Source: Micromonospora sicca (GTDB lineage: Bacteria > Actinomycetota > Actinomycetes > Mycobacteriales > Micromonosporaceae). Taken from it: a stretch of DNA of 54,978 nucleotides. Below the pieces are notes generated by a model. That model worked only from the letters and a program-made list of their open reading frames with translations. It did no database searches and was not told the DNA's origin. Location: positions 1 to 54,978 of the forward strand of contig NZ_QGKS01000256.1 in NCBI RefSeq assembly GCF_003172935.1. Direction: 5' to 3'. Shown piece by piece: positions 40,081-47,679 of this stretch (position 1 is its first letter; every line of letters begins with the position of its first letter). Both the position numbers and the translations under genes were made by a program.

Positions 40081-41600
40081 CGGCCGTCCCCGCCGACGGT
40101 GACCGCGTGCACGAGCAGGTCGCCGCCGACGAAGGCGCCCTTCCAGGAGGCGCCCCGGCCGCCGAACGGCTCCTCCCGGTCGCCCCGGGAGCGGGGCTTG
40201 TTGATGCCCACCTTGAACGCCTGGAGGTCGACCGCGAGTTTCGCCGCCTCGTCGGTGTCGTCGCAGGCCAGCGACGCCACGAGCGCGCCGTTGGAGGCGT
40301 TCATGGCGGCCAGCAGCTCGTCGGTGGTGTCCACCACGACGATGGTGTCGACCGGGCCGAACGGCTCGGCGTGCATCAGCCCGGACCGCCCGGGCGGGGC
40401 GAGCAGCACCGCCGGGGCCACGTACGCCGAGGTGTCCTGCCCGTCGAGGAACGGCGCGCCGTCCAGCTTGCCGCGGTGCAGCGGCACCGCGCCGCCGCGT
40501 AGCGCCTCGTCGACCTTGCGGCGCAGCTCCTCGGCCTTGGCGGCGCTGATCAGCGGGCCGAAGTCCAGCTCGGGCAGCGGGTCGCCGGCCGACCAGTCGG
40601 CGCCGACGGCGAGCGGGTGTCCGAACCGGACGGAGCGGACGACTGGCAGGTACATGTCGAGGAACTCGTCGACCAGGTCGCGCTGGACCACGAACCGGGG
40701 GTACGCGGTGCAGCGCTGCTTGCCGTACTCGAAGCCCTTCTTCAGGTGCGCGGCGAGCAGGTCCCACTGGGAGAAGTTCCAGATGCCCCAGGCGTTGAGG
40801 CCCTCCTGTTCGATGAAGTGGCGCTTGTCGGAGTCGAGCAGCGCGGCGGCCACCTTGCCGCCGTTGGAGCGGCCGCCGACGAAGGCGACCGCGCCGATCT
40901 CCGGCGCCCGGACGAGCACCTCGGACAGCTCTTCGCCGCCGCCGGAGACGAGCGTGGCGGGGAGGCCGGCCCGGCGCATGAGGGCGTGCGCGACGGTGAG
41001 GCAGACCGCGCCGCCCTGGGAAGGGGTCTTGGCGATGACCGCGTTGCCGGCGAGCAGCTGCACCAGCTCGGCGTGGACCAGCACGCTCATCGGGTAGTTC
41101 CAGGAGGCGATGTTGCTGACCGGCCCGGGCAGCGGCTCCCGGCCGTCGGCGAGCATCCGGTCGATCTCGCCGACGTACCAGCGGACGCCGTCGAGGGCGC
41201 GGTCCACGTCGGCGCAGGCCAGCCGCCACGGCTTGCCGATTTCCCAGACCAGCAGCAGGGCGAGCAGGTCGCGGTGCGCGGTGAGCGCGTCCAGCGCGTC
41301 GGTGACCCGGGCCTTGCGGTCGGTGAGCGGGGTCTGCGCCCACTCCCGGTGCGCGGCGGCGGCGTGGGCGACCGCCGCGCGGGCCGTGTCGGCGTCGAGC
41401 CGGGCGAGGTTGACCAGGACCGTGTTGTCGACGGGGGTGCGGACGGGGGTGGGTGCCCCGACCGCCCGCCAGTCGCCCTGGACCAGGTTGTGCAGGGTGG
41501 TGACGCCGTCGGCCGGGGCCCCGAAGGCCTCCGGCGTGGCGGCCACCGCGCGGGCGAGGGTGTCGGACCAGGCGGTGCCGTCGGCGAGTCTGAGAGCCAT
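40032..41600 (-). CDS. Aldehyde dehydrogenase family protein with element-encoded C-terminus
   Basis: A 522-residue NAD(P)+-dependent aldehyde dehydrogenase. Recognisable parts are VSNIASWNYPMSVLVHAELVQLLAGNAVIAKTPSQGG (cofactor binding), the Glu-containing FIEQEGLNAWGI, the active-site Cys in GKQRCTAYPRFVV, and the C-terminal PFGPVDTIVVVDTTDELLAAMNASN. The cysteine context is not that of classic benzaldehyde or betaine dehydrogenases, and the substrate is not assigned. ATG 41600 has GAGGAG seven bases upstream. The last ten residues come from the integrated element, an almost length-neutral swap (10 residues in place of 9 after NF), so activity may be retained. Its native terminator now lies on the far side of the element. 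Confidence 0.87.
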   Translation of the reverse strand: MALRLADGTAWSDTLARAVAATPEAFGAPADGVTTLHNLVQGDWRAVGAPTPVRTPVDNTVLVNLARLDADTARAAVAHAAAAHREWAQTPLTDRKARVTDALDALTAHRDLLALLLVWEIGKPWRLACADVDRALDGVRWYVGEIDRMLADGREPLPGPVSNIASWNYPMSVLVHAELVQLLAGNAVIAKTPSQGGAVCLTVAHALMRRAGLPATLVSGGGEELSEVLVRAPEIGAVAFVGGRSNGGKVAAALLDSDKRHFIEQEGLNAWGIWNFSQWDLLAAHLKKGFEYGKQRCTAYPRFVVQRDLVDEFLDMYLPVVRSVRFGHPLAVGADWSAGDPLPELDFGPLISAAKAEELRRKVDEALRGGAVPLHRGKLDGAPFLDGQDTSAYVAPAVLLAPPGRSGLMHAEPFGPVDTIVVVDTTDELLAAMNASNGALVASLACDDTDEAAKLAVDLQAFKVGINKPRSRGDREEPFGGRGASWKGAFVGGDLLVHAVTVGGDGRLYGNFQDWTALPPNV

Positions 41601-41879
41601 CGCGTTTCTCCTCAGGGTGGACCGGGGGAGCGGCGGCGTCGATGGCACCGCTGGTGTCGGGTACTGTCCCGCGCCGTCGAGCGCGGCGGCAACCGTACGC
41701 TCGTATGCCAGGACACCAGGTCCGCCGTGCGGCGCCGTTCGCGGATTATCGCGACCGTCGAACACAGGCTCTGACCTGGGGGTACGCCTCAAAGGAATAG
41801 AATGCTGCCGATTATGTGATCCATCTCCGGGCGACGTCGACCGGGTTACCCGTCAGTACGGATCAAGGCCGGATCGGGT

Positions 41880-42414
41880 TCAACGAACGCCGGCCGGTCG
41901 GAGCGCCGCGATCGCCTCGTCGGTGGAGCGACCGTGCCGAGCCGGCGGAAGATGTAGTCGACGGCGAACTCGTGCGCGTACGCGTCCAGTCCGGACGTCG
42001 CGTCGTGCGGGTAGACCACGCGGTAGCCGATCTCCTCGGCACCCGGGCGGTCTGCTCGACGCCGAAGTTGGTGACCAGCCCGGCGACGACCAGCGTGTCG
42101 ATGCCCCGCGCACGCAGGGCATCGTCCAGCCTGGTCTCGTGGAAGGCGCCCCAGCTGTGCTTGACGATCTCCAGGTCGCCGGGTCGTGGTACGGCCTCGG
42201 GAACCAGTTCGCTCCCGGCCGGCTGCGGGTCGGGACCGGGGCGTTCGACCCGGACCACCACGACGGTGGCGCCGGTGGCGCGGGCGGCGTCGGCGAGGGC
42301 GACCGGCCGGGCCACCACGTCGGCGCCGGTGTGCGGGGCGGTGGGCAGGTCCACGATGCGCCGTTGCAGGTCGATCAGGATGACGGCGGTCCGGTGCGGG
42401 TCGAGCGCGTCCAC
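41880..42414 (-). pseudogene. Isochorismatase-family hydrolase, two frameshifts
   Basis: From GTG 42414 the frame gives DPHRTAVILIDLQRRIVDLP (catalytic Asp), EIVKHSWGAFHETRLDDALRARG (catalytic Lys) and GIDTLVVAGLVTNFGVEQTAR, then loses homology near 42050. The family sequence continues in the next frame: EEIGYRVVYPHDATSGLDAYAHEFAVDYIFRRLGTV. It shifts again near 41930 to end as TDEAIAALRPAGVR at TGA 41880. The position of the usual nucleophile Cys is Gly (TNFGVEQTA), as in true isochorismatases of the EntB/PhzD sort. Two indels within 120 bases suggest real decay, though assembly error is possible. It lies upstream of the dehydrogenase on the same strand. Confidence 0.78.
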
Positions 42415-42548
42415 GCCATGATCGTATCGGCTGAGGTGCTGCTCAGCCGCCTACGGCTGGCGGTGGTGGGAGGGAACAGCTCACCCGTCCGGGCTGCCGC
42501 GCACGAGCCGGGCTGCCGCGCCAGGGCCGGGCTCTCCGGGAAAGCGCC

Positions 42549-42582
42549 GACCGGCCGCCGGACCGAGGTCCGACGGCCGGTC
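42549..42582 (-). terminator. Hairpin terminator after the LPXTG protein gene
   Basis: A 15-bp stem with one mismatch (42549-42563 with 42568-42582, arms GACCGGCCGccGGAC / GTCCGaCGGCCGGTC) and a 4-base loop, 17 bases past the stop of the minus-strand surface protein gene. Confidence 0.75.
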
Positions 42583-42598
42583 GCTGCCGACGCGTGGG

Positions 42599-43363
42599 TC
42601 AGCTGGTGAAGGTGATCTTATCGCGGCGACGGCGGAGCACCATCAGCGCGACGCCGCCACCGATCAGCACGAGGCCGGTCAGCGCGATGCTGGTCGCGGC
42701 CACGCCCGTGAGCGGCAGGCCGCCCTCGGTGCCGGTGCCCCCACCGCTGCCGCCGCCCGCCGAGCCCGACGGGTTCGCGGACAGGTTCTCCGACGGGTTG
42801 TCGGATCCGCCCGGCGTCGGGGTCGACGTCTCCCCGCCCGGGTTCGGCGACGGCGACTCGCTCGACTCGCACGGCTTCAGCCAGAAGACCTTGTGCTTGT
42901 CGTCGAACGCCTTGCCGTCGGTCAGGTCCACGTCGAGCTTGATGTGGTAACCCTGCTGCGGGTGCAGCGTCAACCCGGCCAGGTCCAGGTCCTTGGCGGA
43001 GAGCTTGATGACCTCATCGTGGTCGTTCTCCGCGCCGGAGGCCGGGTCGTTGCTGATCAGCACATTGCTCTTCGACCAGACGACCTTGTCCTTCGGGCTG
43101 CTCGACGGCGGCTGCGCCCAGAGGGTGATGTTCGCCTTCTGGCTCTCGTCGAAGTTGAAGAACTCCAGCTCGAAGTCGCAGGTGACGTGCGGCTGGTTGT
43201 CGACCTCGTCCTCGAACGGAGCGCCGTCGATCTTTACGGTGCCGTTGTCGCCGGGCGGGTTGTGCGGGTTGCCCGTGGCCCAGGCCGGAGCGGCGAAGGC
43301 GAGGCAGGCCGTGGCGGCGGCTGCGGTGAGGGCCGCGCGCGCCACGTGCCGACGCTGTGGCAT
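42599..43363 (-). CDS. LPXTG-anchored cell surface protein
   Basis: A 254-residue exported protein fixed to the wall by sortase. The signal peptide is MPQRRHVARAALTAAAATACLAFAAPAWA. The mature domain (residues ~30-170) has two Cys (HVTCDFELEFF and WLKPCESSES) that may form a disulphide. A Ser/Pro/Gly-rich wall-spanning stretch follows, then the sorting signal LPLTG, a hydrophobic helix (ATSIALTGLVLIGGGVALMVL) and the basic tail RRRRDK. The start ATG 43363 has GGAGG at an ideal distance; the longer open frame upstream is rejected. The surface role is unknown, and no sortase gene is near. Confidence 0.9.
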   Translation of the reverse strand: MPQRRHVARAALTAAAATACLAFAAPAWATGNPHNPPGDNGTVKIDGAPFEDEVDNQPHVTCDFELEFFNFDESQKANITLWAQPPSSSPKDKVVWSKSNVLISNDPASGAENDHDEVIKLSAKDLDLAGLTLHPQQGYHIKLDVDLTDGKAFDDKHKVFWLKPCESSESPSPNPGGETSTPTPGGSDNPSENLSANPSGSAGGGSGGGTGTEGGLPLTGVAATSIALTGLVLIGGGVALMVLRRRRDKITFTS

Positions 43364-43842
43364 GAAAAATCCTCCAGGATGTGGTGAGGGGACGGCACAT
43401 GATCCCATGCGGCGCGCCGGATGGCTATATCGGACGGTCGGCCTGAGCTGGGAAGATGTTGCCGCCGGGAGGGCGAGATCCGGCAAGATCGAGCCGATTT
43501 CAGGGCGTGTCGATGTAACACGAAAGCGGGCCTTTGCGCTCCGGGCCCCGGGTCGGCGTCGTCTTCACCAACCGGTGACGACCGCGTTACCCGGCCTCCT
43601 GGCACCAGACCCCTGCGCGCCGCACCGCGACCAACACCCGGCACGGCCGGGATCACCGGCTGGGCGCCCGCCTCCAGCACCGCGTGCGCCTCCCGCACGG
43701 GCGTCTCCCGAGATCTTGGACAGTTGCCGTTCACCACCAACGGCAACTGTCCAAGATCCAGGGTGTTCTGCTCAAGCGGTGCTCGGGCGGGGGATCGGGA
43801 AAGCGCTGGCCGGTTCGGCGGCCGCACCGTTAGCCTGCGCCG
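43364..43842. other. Long intergenic region with inverted repeat
   Basis: About 480 bases between two divergent genes. The minus strand at about 43560-43710 contains a coding-like stretch (REAHAVLEAGAQPVIPAVPGVG) but without a start, a stop-bounded gene or recognisable family; it may be a gene fragment. The right part holds the perfect inverted repeat listed separately. I see no complete gene. Confidence 0.4.
43712..43758. repeat. Perfect 20-bp inverted repeat with 7-base loop
   Basis: GATCTTGGACAGTTGCCGTT at 43712-43731 is exactly matched by its reverse complement at 43739-43758, separated by CACCACC. The arms are only about 50% G+C, unlike the surroundings. It could be a bidirectional terminator, a dispersed palindromic (REP/MITE-like) unit or a regulator site. 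It lies 84 bases upstream of the GNAT start. Confidence 0.85.
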
Positions 43843-44370
43843 ATGCTGGAGCTCATCGCCCCCACCACCCGCCTGCACCGGTCCTGGCTGGCCGCCCGGG
43901 ACGACTGGGGCAGCGGTGTCCACCAGGACGGCAGCGGGTTGCAACCCGGCGACGACGTCGACTCGCCGGCCGGGTTCGCGGCCTGGGTGCGCTCGCTCCG
44001 CGAGCAGGCCGACGAGTCCCGGCCGCTGCCGGAGGGTCGGGTCCCGGCGGTGTACTGGTGGATCGTCGAGGGGGACGAGGTCCTCGGCGCCGTCTCGTTG
44101 CGGCTGCGCCTGAACGACTTCCTGCTGCGCGCGGGTGGACACATCGGCTACGGGGTGCGCCCGTCCGCCCGGCGGCGCGGGGCGGCGACGTTCGCGCTGG
44201 GGGAGGCGCTGGCCGAGGCGGGGCGGCGCGGGATCGGCCAGGCCCTGGTCACCTGTGCCGACGACAACGTGCCGTCGGCCCGGACCATCGAGCGGCACGG
44301 GGGCGTGCTCGAGGACGTCCGGGACACGGAGTTGGGCCGGACCCGGCGGTACTGGATCCGGACGCCGTGA
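43843..44370 (+). CDS. GNAT family N-acetyltransferase
   Basis: A 175-residue GNAT protein of the type beginning LELIAPTTRLHRSWLAARDDWGSGVHQDGSGL. The acetyl-CoA loop is YGVRPSARRRGAATFALGEAL at about residues 103-123, and the C-terminal part reads NVPSARTIERHGGVLEDV. A truncated copy of the first 32 codons of a paralogue occurs at 49685. The ATG at 43843 follows the CGCCG-rich leader; no strong ribosome site was noticed. Substrate unknown. Confidence 0.88.
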   Translation: MLELIAPTTRLHRSWLAARDDWGSGVHQDGSGLQPGDDVDSPAGFAAWVRSLREQADESRPLPEGRVPAVYWWIVEGDEVLGAVSLRLRLNDFLLRAGGHIGYGVRPSARRRGAATFALGEALAEAGRRGIGQALVTCADDNVPSARTIERHGGVLEDVRDTELGRTRRYWIRTP

Positions 44371-44418
44371 CCCGCCATCCGGTCGCCCACCCCGGCACCC
44401 GGTCGCCCACCCCGTCGG

Positions 44419-44449
44419 CCGGTTGCCGGTTACGCCGACCGGCAACCGG
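44419..44449 (+). terminator. Hairpin after the GNAT gene
   Basis: A perfect 12-bp stem (CCGGTTGCCGGT at 44419-44430 with 44438-44449) with a 7-base loop, 49 bases after the GNAT stop. A direct repeat CCGGTCGCCCACCCCG lies just before it. Confidence 0.65.
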
Positions 44450-44461
44450 TCACGACCAGGG

Positions 44462-44489
44462 TTTGCCACTGCTGGCTGGTTGGCTAGGC
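44462..44489 (+). promoter_or_regulatory. Left half of a promoter that probably served the GlxA-type regulator
   Basis: TTTGCC (44462-44467) is followed after exactly 17 bases by TAGGC at 44485-44489. The same TGGCTAGGC occurs at 46602-46610, where TAGGCT stands 7 bases before the GTG of the regulator gene. Joining the two flanks gives TTTGCC-17-TAGGCT-7-GTG, a plausible leaderless promoter now split by the TnpB element. Confidence 0.5.
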
Positions 44490-46610
44490 GATCCTATGTG
44501 GGCTTTCCGGTCGCTGGTGGCCGTGCTGGCGGCCGGTTTTGCGGGATCCGGTCCCGTATGGTGAAGCGTCGACTGCCGGGGTTGGTGCGGGTAGGGGTGT
44601 GGTGGTGGCTGGCGGGTGGTTGACGTCGACCGCGCCGTGCACCGCGTACCGGGCGGTGTGCGGCGGTAGCCCCGACGCGCCCGGAGCTCAGGGGCGTGTG
44701 GCTGGGCGGGTGTTTGCCGAGCGGGTGGGATGGCTGGCGGACCTGGTGCGGGGCATGGCCGACGTGGTGATCGGCGCGCATTGGTCGGAGGCCGCTCTTG
44801 CGGTGCTTGCCGCCGGGGTCGGCCCTGATGGGAGGCGTCTGCCGGCCAGTGGGTGGATGGCGGTGCGCCGGCTGGGCTGGGGTGCGGTGGCGCCGGCGGG
44901 TGTGGTGGTGTCGGACCGGGTTCGTCGCATCGCCGAGGAAGAAGCCGCTCGCGCTCTGCGCCTGGCATGCCACCGCCGCGCGGTCGTTGCCGCGCTGCTG
45001 GCCACGTGGCCGGCCGACCCGTTCGCCCGGACCGCCGAGGAATGGTCAGCGTTACGGGCGGCGCTACCCGAAGGCTGCGATAACGCGACGATCCGCAACC
45101 GGACCCGACAGATCAGCGGATACGTCAAGGTGTGTGGCCGGCTGCCGGCGGACGTGTGTGAGTTGGAGGGTCCGCCGGCAGCGGCTCGGCAGGTGAGCCT
45201 GGCCGCGGCCGACCGGCAGCAGGTCGTCGTCGACTGGGTCGACGACACGATCATAAGGGTGTGGTCGCAGCTTCCGGTGTGCGCGGCGCCGGCCTCGTAC
45301 CGGGACTGGGTGTGGCATGCCTTCGACGTGGCGCTACCGGCGACCGTGCCGGCCGGGGTGACGGTGTGCAGTCCGACATTGCGGCCCGGTGTTGGCAGGG
45401 TTCGCGTTGACCTGTCGTGGCGGACCCCGCACACCCGGCCGCCGGTGGACGGCCACACCCGTGGGCTGGGTGCCGATTGGGGTGTGAAAACCCTGCTGAC
45501 CGCGACCGTGGCCGACCTCGACCGGGACGGCTGCGTCGTCGTGGACGGGCGGCCGTTGCGGTTCGACGCGACCGGCGTGTCGGCGAAGCTGGTGCGGCTA
45601 CGCCGTCACCGTGAACACCTGAAAACCAAAGCCGACCATCTGGCGCTGCTGCGCGACGGCCGGCCCACCCACCCGGATCCGGCGCTGACCGGGAAGCTTG
45701 CCCGCCTGGAGGCCGAGCATGCGGCGGTGTGCGCCCGGATCCGGCATCTCAACAAGGCTGTTGCCTGGTCGGCGGCGCGGTGGCTGGTCGACCACGCGAC
45801 CGGGCACGGGGCCACCGTCATCTACGTCGAGGACCTCGCCACGCTCGAGGCAGGTGGCCGGTCACGCAGCCTCAACCGGCGGATATCCGGCGCGGTCCGC
45901 GGCACCGTGTTCACCGCCATCGCCCACCTCGCCGCGAAAGCAGACATCGCCGTCGTCACCGTTCCCGCGCGCGGCACCTCATCCGGCTGTCCCCGCTGCG
46001 GTGGCCCGGTGAAGCACGTCACCGCACCGGACCGGAGGGCGGCCGGATGCCGCTGGGCCACCTGCTCGTGCGGCCTGTCACTGGACCGTGACCACGCCGC
46101 CGCGCAACGCATCGCCGCCCGGGGCCTGACCAACCAGACCAAAACCCGCCGCGACCGCAACGGCAACGCCGCGATCCGCACCGCCACCGACACACCAGTC
46201 CGGCGGCGGACCCGTCGACCAACCCCAGCCGCCACCAGCAGGCCGGTCCGGGATCGACGCAAAACCGCACCCACCCGGAAGCAGACCAGACCTGCGACGG
46301 TCAAGACCTCATGCCTGCTGCCCTTGCGACGGCAGGTTCCCGCCCCGACAGTCCCCTCAGCGAGGTCTGCCGGCAAGTGTCCGGCGGGACGGACACCCCA
46401 GGAGACCAACCCGTCAGGGCCCGGTCGCCAGGTGCCGCACACGGTTCCCACCACCACCCCGCGAAACCCCCACCGGGTCCGCGGGGCCCTCCTCGGCCGC
46501 GGCTTCCACCGCCACGTATACGCCACCCCCATCACCCACCCGGGCGGCGGTACAGACGGGATGCCCGGCTCGCTGAGGATCACATAGGAAACCAGAGACG
46601 CTGGCTAGGC
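44481..46610 (+). mobile_element. TnpB-only insertion element 2
   Basis: A 2.1-kb segment bounded by a 9-base direct repeat TGGCTAGGC (44481-44489 and 46602-46610) and holding only a tnpB gene. No TnpA is present. The ends are inferred from the repeats and from the restored promoter; classic IS200/IS605 elements do not make target duplications, so the limits need confirmation. Confidence 0.55.
44539..46587 (+). CDS. tnpB: TnpB RNA-guided nuclease-like protein, element 2
   Basis: A TnpB of the long actinobacterial type. RuvC-I is GLGADWGVKTLLTATVAD (Asp), RuvC-II VIYVEDLATLEAGG (Glu) and RuvC-III LSLDRDHAAAQRIAARG (Asp); a zinc ribbon CPRCGG...CRWATCSCG lies between the last two. All catalytic residues are present. 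After RuvC-III come about 150 basic, Pro/Arg/Thr-rich residues (RRRTRRPTPAATSRPVRDRRKTAPTRKQ), probably because the frame runs through the guide-RNA scaffold region. The start is uncertain: the open frame begins at 44539, but GTG 44598 or 44601 fits better with the GCGGGTAGGGG sequence upstream. It differs clearly from the TnpB at 19.2-20.7 kb. Confidence 0.83.
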   Translation: MRDPVPYGEASTAGVGAGRGVVVAGGWLTSTAPCTAYRAVCGGSPDAPGAQGRVAGRVFAERVGWLADLVRGMADVVIGAHWSEAALAVLAAGVGPDGRRLPASGWMAVRRLGWGAVAPAGVVVSDRVRRIAEEEAARALRLACHRRAVVAALLATWPADPFARTAEEWSALRAALPEGCDNATIRNRTRQISGYVKVCGRLPADVCELEGPPAAARQVSLAAADRQQVVVDWVDDTIIRVWSQLPVCAAPASYRDWVWHAFDVALPATVPAGVTVCSPTLRPGVGRVRVDLSWRTPHTRPPVDGHTRGLGADWGVKTLLTATVADLDRDGCVVVDGRPLRFDATGVSAKLVRLRRHREHLKTKADHLALLRDGRPTHPDPALTGKLARLEAEHAAVCARIRHLNKAVAWSAARWLVDHATGHGATVIYVEDLATLEAGGRSRSLNRRISGAVRGTVFTAIAHLAAKADIAVVTVPARGTSSGCPRCGGPVKHVTAPDRRAAGCRWATCSCGLSLDRDHAAAQRIAARGLTNQTKTRRDRNGNAAIRTATDTPVRRRTRRPTPAATSRPVRDRRKTAPTRKQTRPATVKTSCLLPLRRQVPAPTVPSARSAGKCPAGRTPQETNPSGPGRQVPHTVPTTTPRNPHRVRGALLGRGFHRHVYATPITHPGGGTDGMPGSLRIT

Positions 46611-46617
46611 TCGACCC

Positions 46618-47604
46618 GTGCGGGCCCGGGGGCGCAGTGACACCGTGCTCTTCGTCGTCTACGACGGGGTGCGGCTGCTCGACGTCACCGGGCCGCTGGA
46701 GGTGCTCACCGTCGCCAACGAGCACGGCGGTTCGTACCGGACGCTGCTCGCCTCGCCCGACGGCCGGGACGTGGTGAGCAGCGCCGGCGCCCGGCTCGGG
46801 GTCGACCTGGCGCTGCCCGACGTGCCCGGCCCGGTCGGCACCCTGGTCGTGCCCGGTGCGCCGGACTGGCAGGCCGCCGCGGGGGACCAGGCGCTGCTCG
46901 ACCACATCCGCCGGCTCGCCGCCGGGTCCGACCGGACCGCCTCGGTCTGCGCCGGGGCCTTTCCCCTCGCCGCCACCGGCCTGCTGGACGGCCGCCGGGT
47001 GACCACGCACTGGGACCTCGCCGACCAGCTCGCCGCGCAGTTCCCGAAGCTGACCGTCGACCCGGACCCGATCTTCATCGCCGACGGCCGGATCATCACC
47101 TCGGCCGGGATCACCGCCGGCATCGACCTGACCCTGGCGCTGGTCGAGGCGGACCTCGGCCCGGAGACGGCCCGCGCGGTGGCCCGGCACCTGGTGGTCT
47201 TCATGCAGCGCCCCGGCGGGCAGTCCCAGTTCAGCGTCCGCACCAACACCGCGAGCACCCGCAACGACCTGCTGCGCCGGGTGCTGGACACGGTGGCCGC
47301 GGACCCGGCCCGGCCGTACGACCTGGCCGGCCTGGCGGCGCTGGCCGGGGTGAGCGCGCGGCACCTGGGCCGGCTGTTCCGCAGCGAGCTGGGCATCACC
47401 CCGGCGGTGTACCTCGACCGGGTCCGGGTCGAGGCGGCGCAGGACCTGCTGGAGCGGGGCGACGACACCCTGGACGTGGTGGCCCGCCGGGTCGGCTTCG
47501 GCTCCCCGGAGACGATGCGCCGGGCCTTCGTCCGCGAACTCGGCGTCACCCCCGGCGCCTACCGCTCCCGCTTCCGGACCACCGGCATCAACCCCACCCC
47601 CTGA
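46618..47604 (+). CDS. GlxA family transcriptional regulator (DJ-1/PfpI + AraC HTH)
   Basis: A 328-residue regulator. Residues ~8-190 form a DJ-1/PfpI-like domain (TVLFVVYDGVRLLDVTGPLEVLTVAN, with the elbow ASVCAGAFPLAATGLLDG around Cys). Residues ~220-325 are an AraC-type double helix-turn-helix (YDLAGLAALAGVSARHLGRLFRSELGITPAVYLDRVRVEAAQDLL and DVVARRVGFGSPETMRRAFVRELGVTPGAYR). GTG 46618 is placed 7 bases after TAGGCT, suggesting a leaderless message. It is convergent with the MFS transporter gene downstream. The inducer is unknown. Confidence 0.9.
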   Translation: MRARGRSDTVLFVVYDGVRLLDVTGPLEVLTVANEHGGSYRTLLASPDGRDVVSSAGARLGVDLALPDVPGPVGTLVVPGAPDWQAAAGDQALLDHIRRLAAGSDRTASVCAGAFPLAATGLLDGRRVTTHWDLADQLAAQFPKLTVDPDPIFIADGRIITSAGITAGIDLTLALVEADLGPETARAVARHLVVFMQRPGGQSQFSVRTNTASTRNDLLRRVLDTVAADPARPYDLAGLAALAGVSARHLGRLFRSELGITPAVYLDRVRVEAAQDLLERGDDTLDVVARRVGFGSPETMRRAFVRELGVTPGAYRSRFRTTGINPTP

Positions 47605-47616
47605 ACCCCGCCCGAC

Positions 47617-47666
47617 CCGGGACCTGTCCTGGCCGGCGGGGGAGCGGCCGGACGGGCAGGTCCCGG
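47617..47666. terminator. Bidirectional hairpin between convergent genes
   Basis: CCGGGACCTG (47617-47626) pairs with CAGGTCCCGG (47657-47666); further pairing of the inner GGCCGGC/GCGGCCG segments is possible. It lies between the stops of the GlxA-type regulator and the MFS gene (47604 and 47680). Confidence 0.7.
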
Positions 47667-47679
47667 ATCGACGCCGGGG

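Noticed and set aside
43560..43710. Minus-strand coding-like stretch (REAHAVLEAGAQPVIPAVPGVG)
   Set aside because: No start, no family and no clear end; it may be a gene fragment, but support is too weak for a feature.
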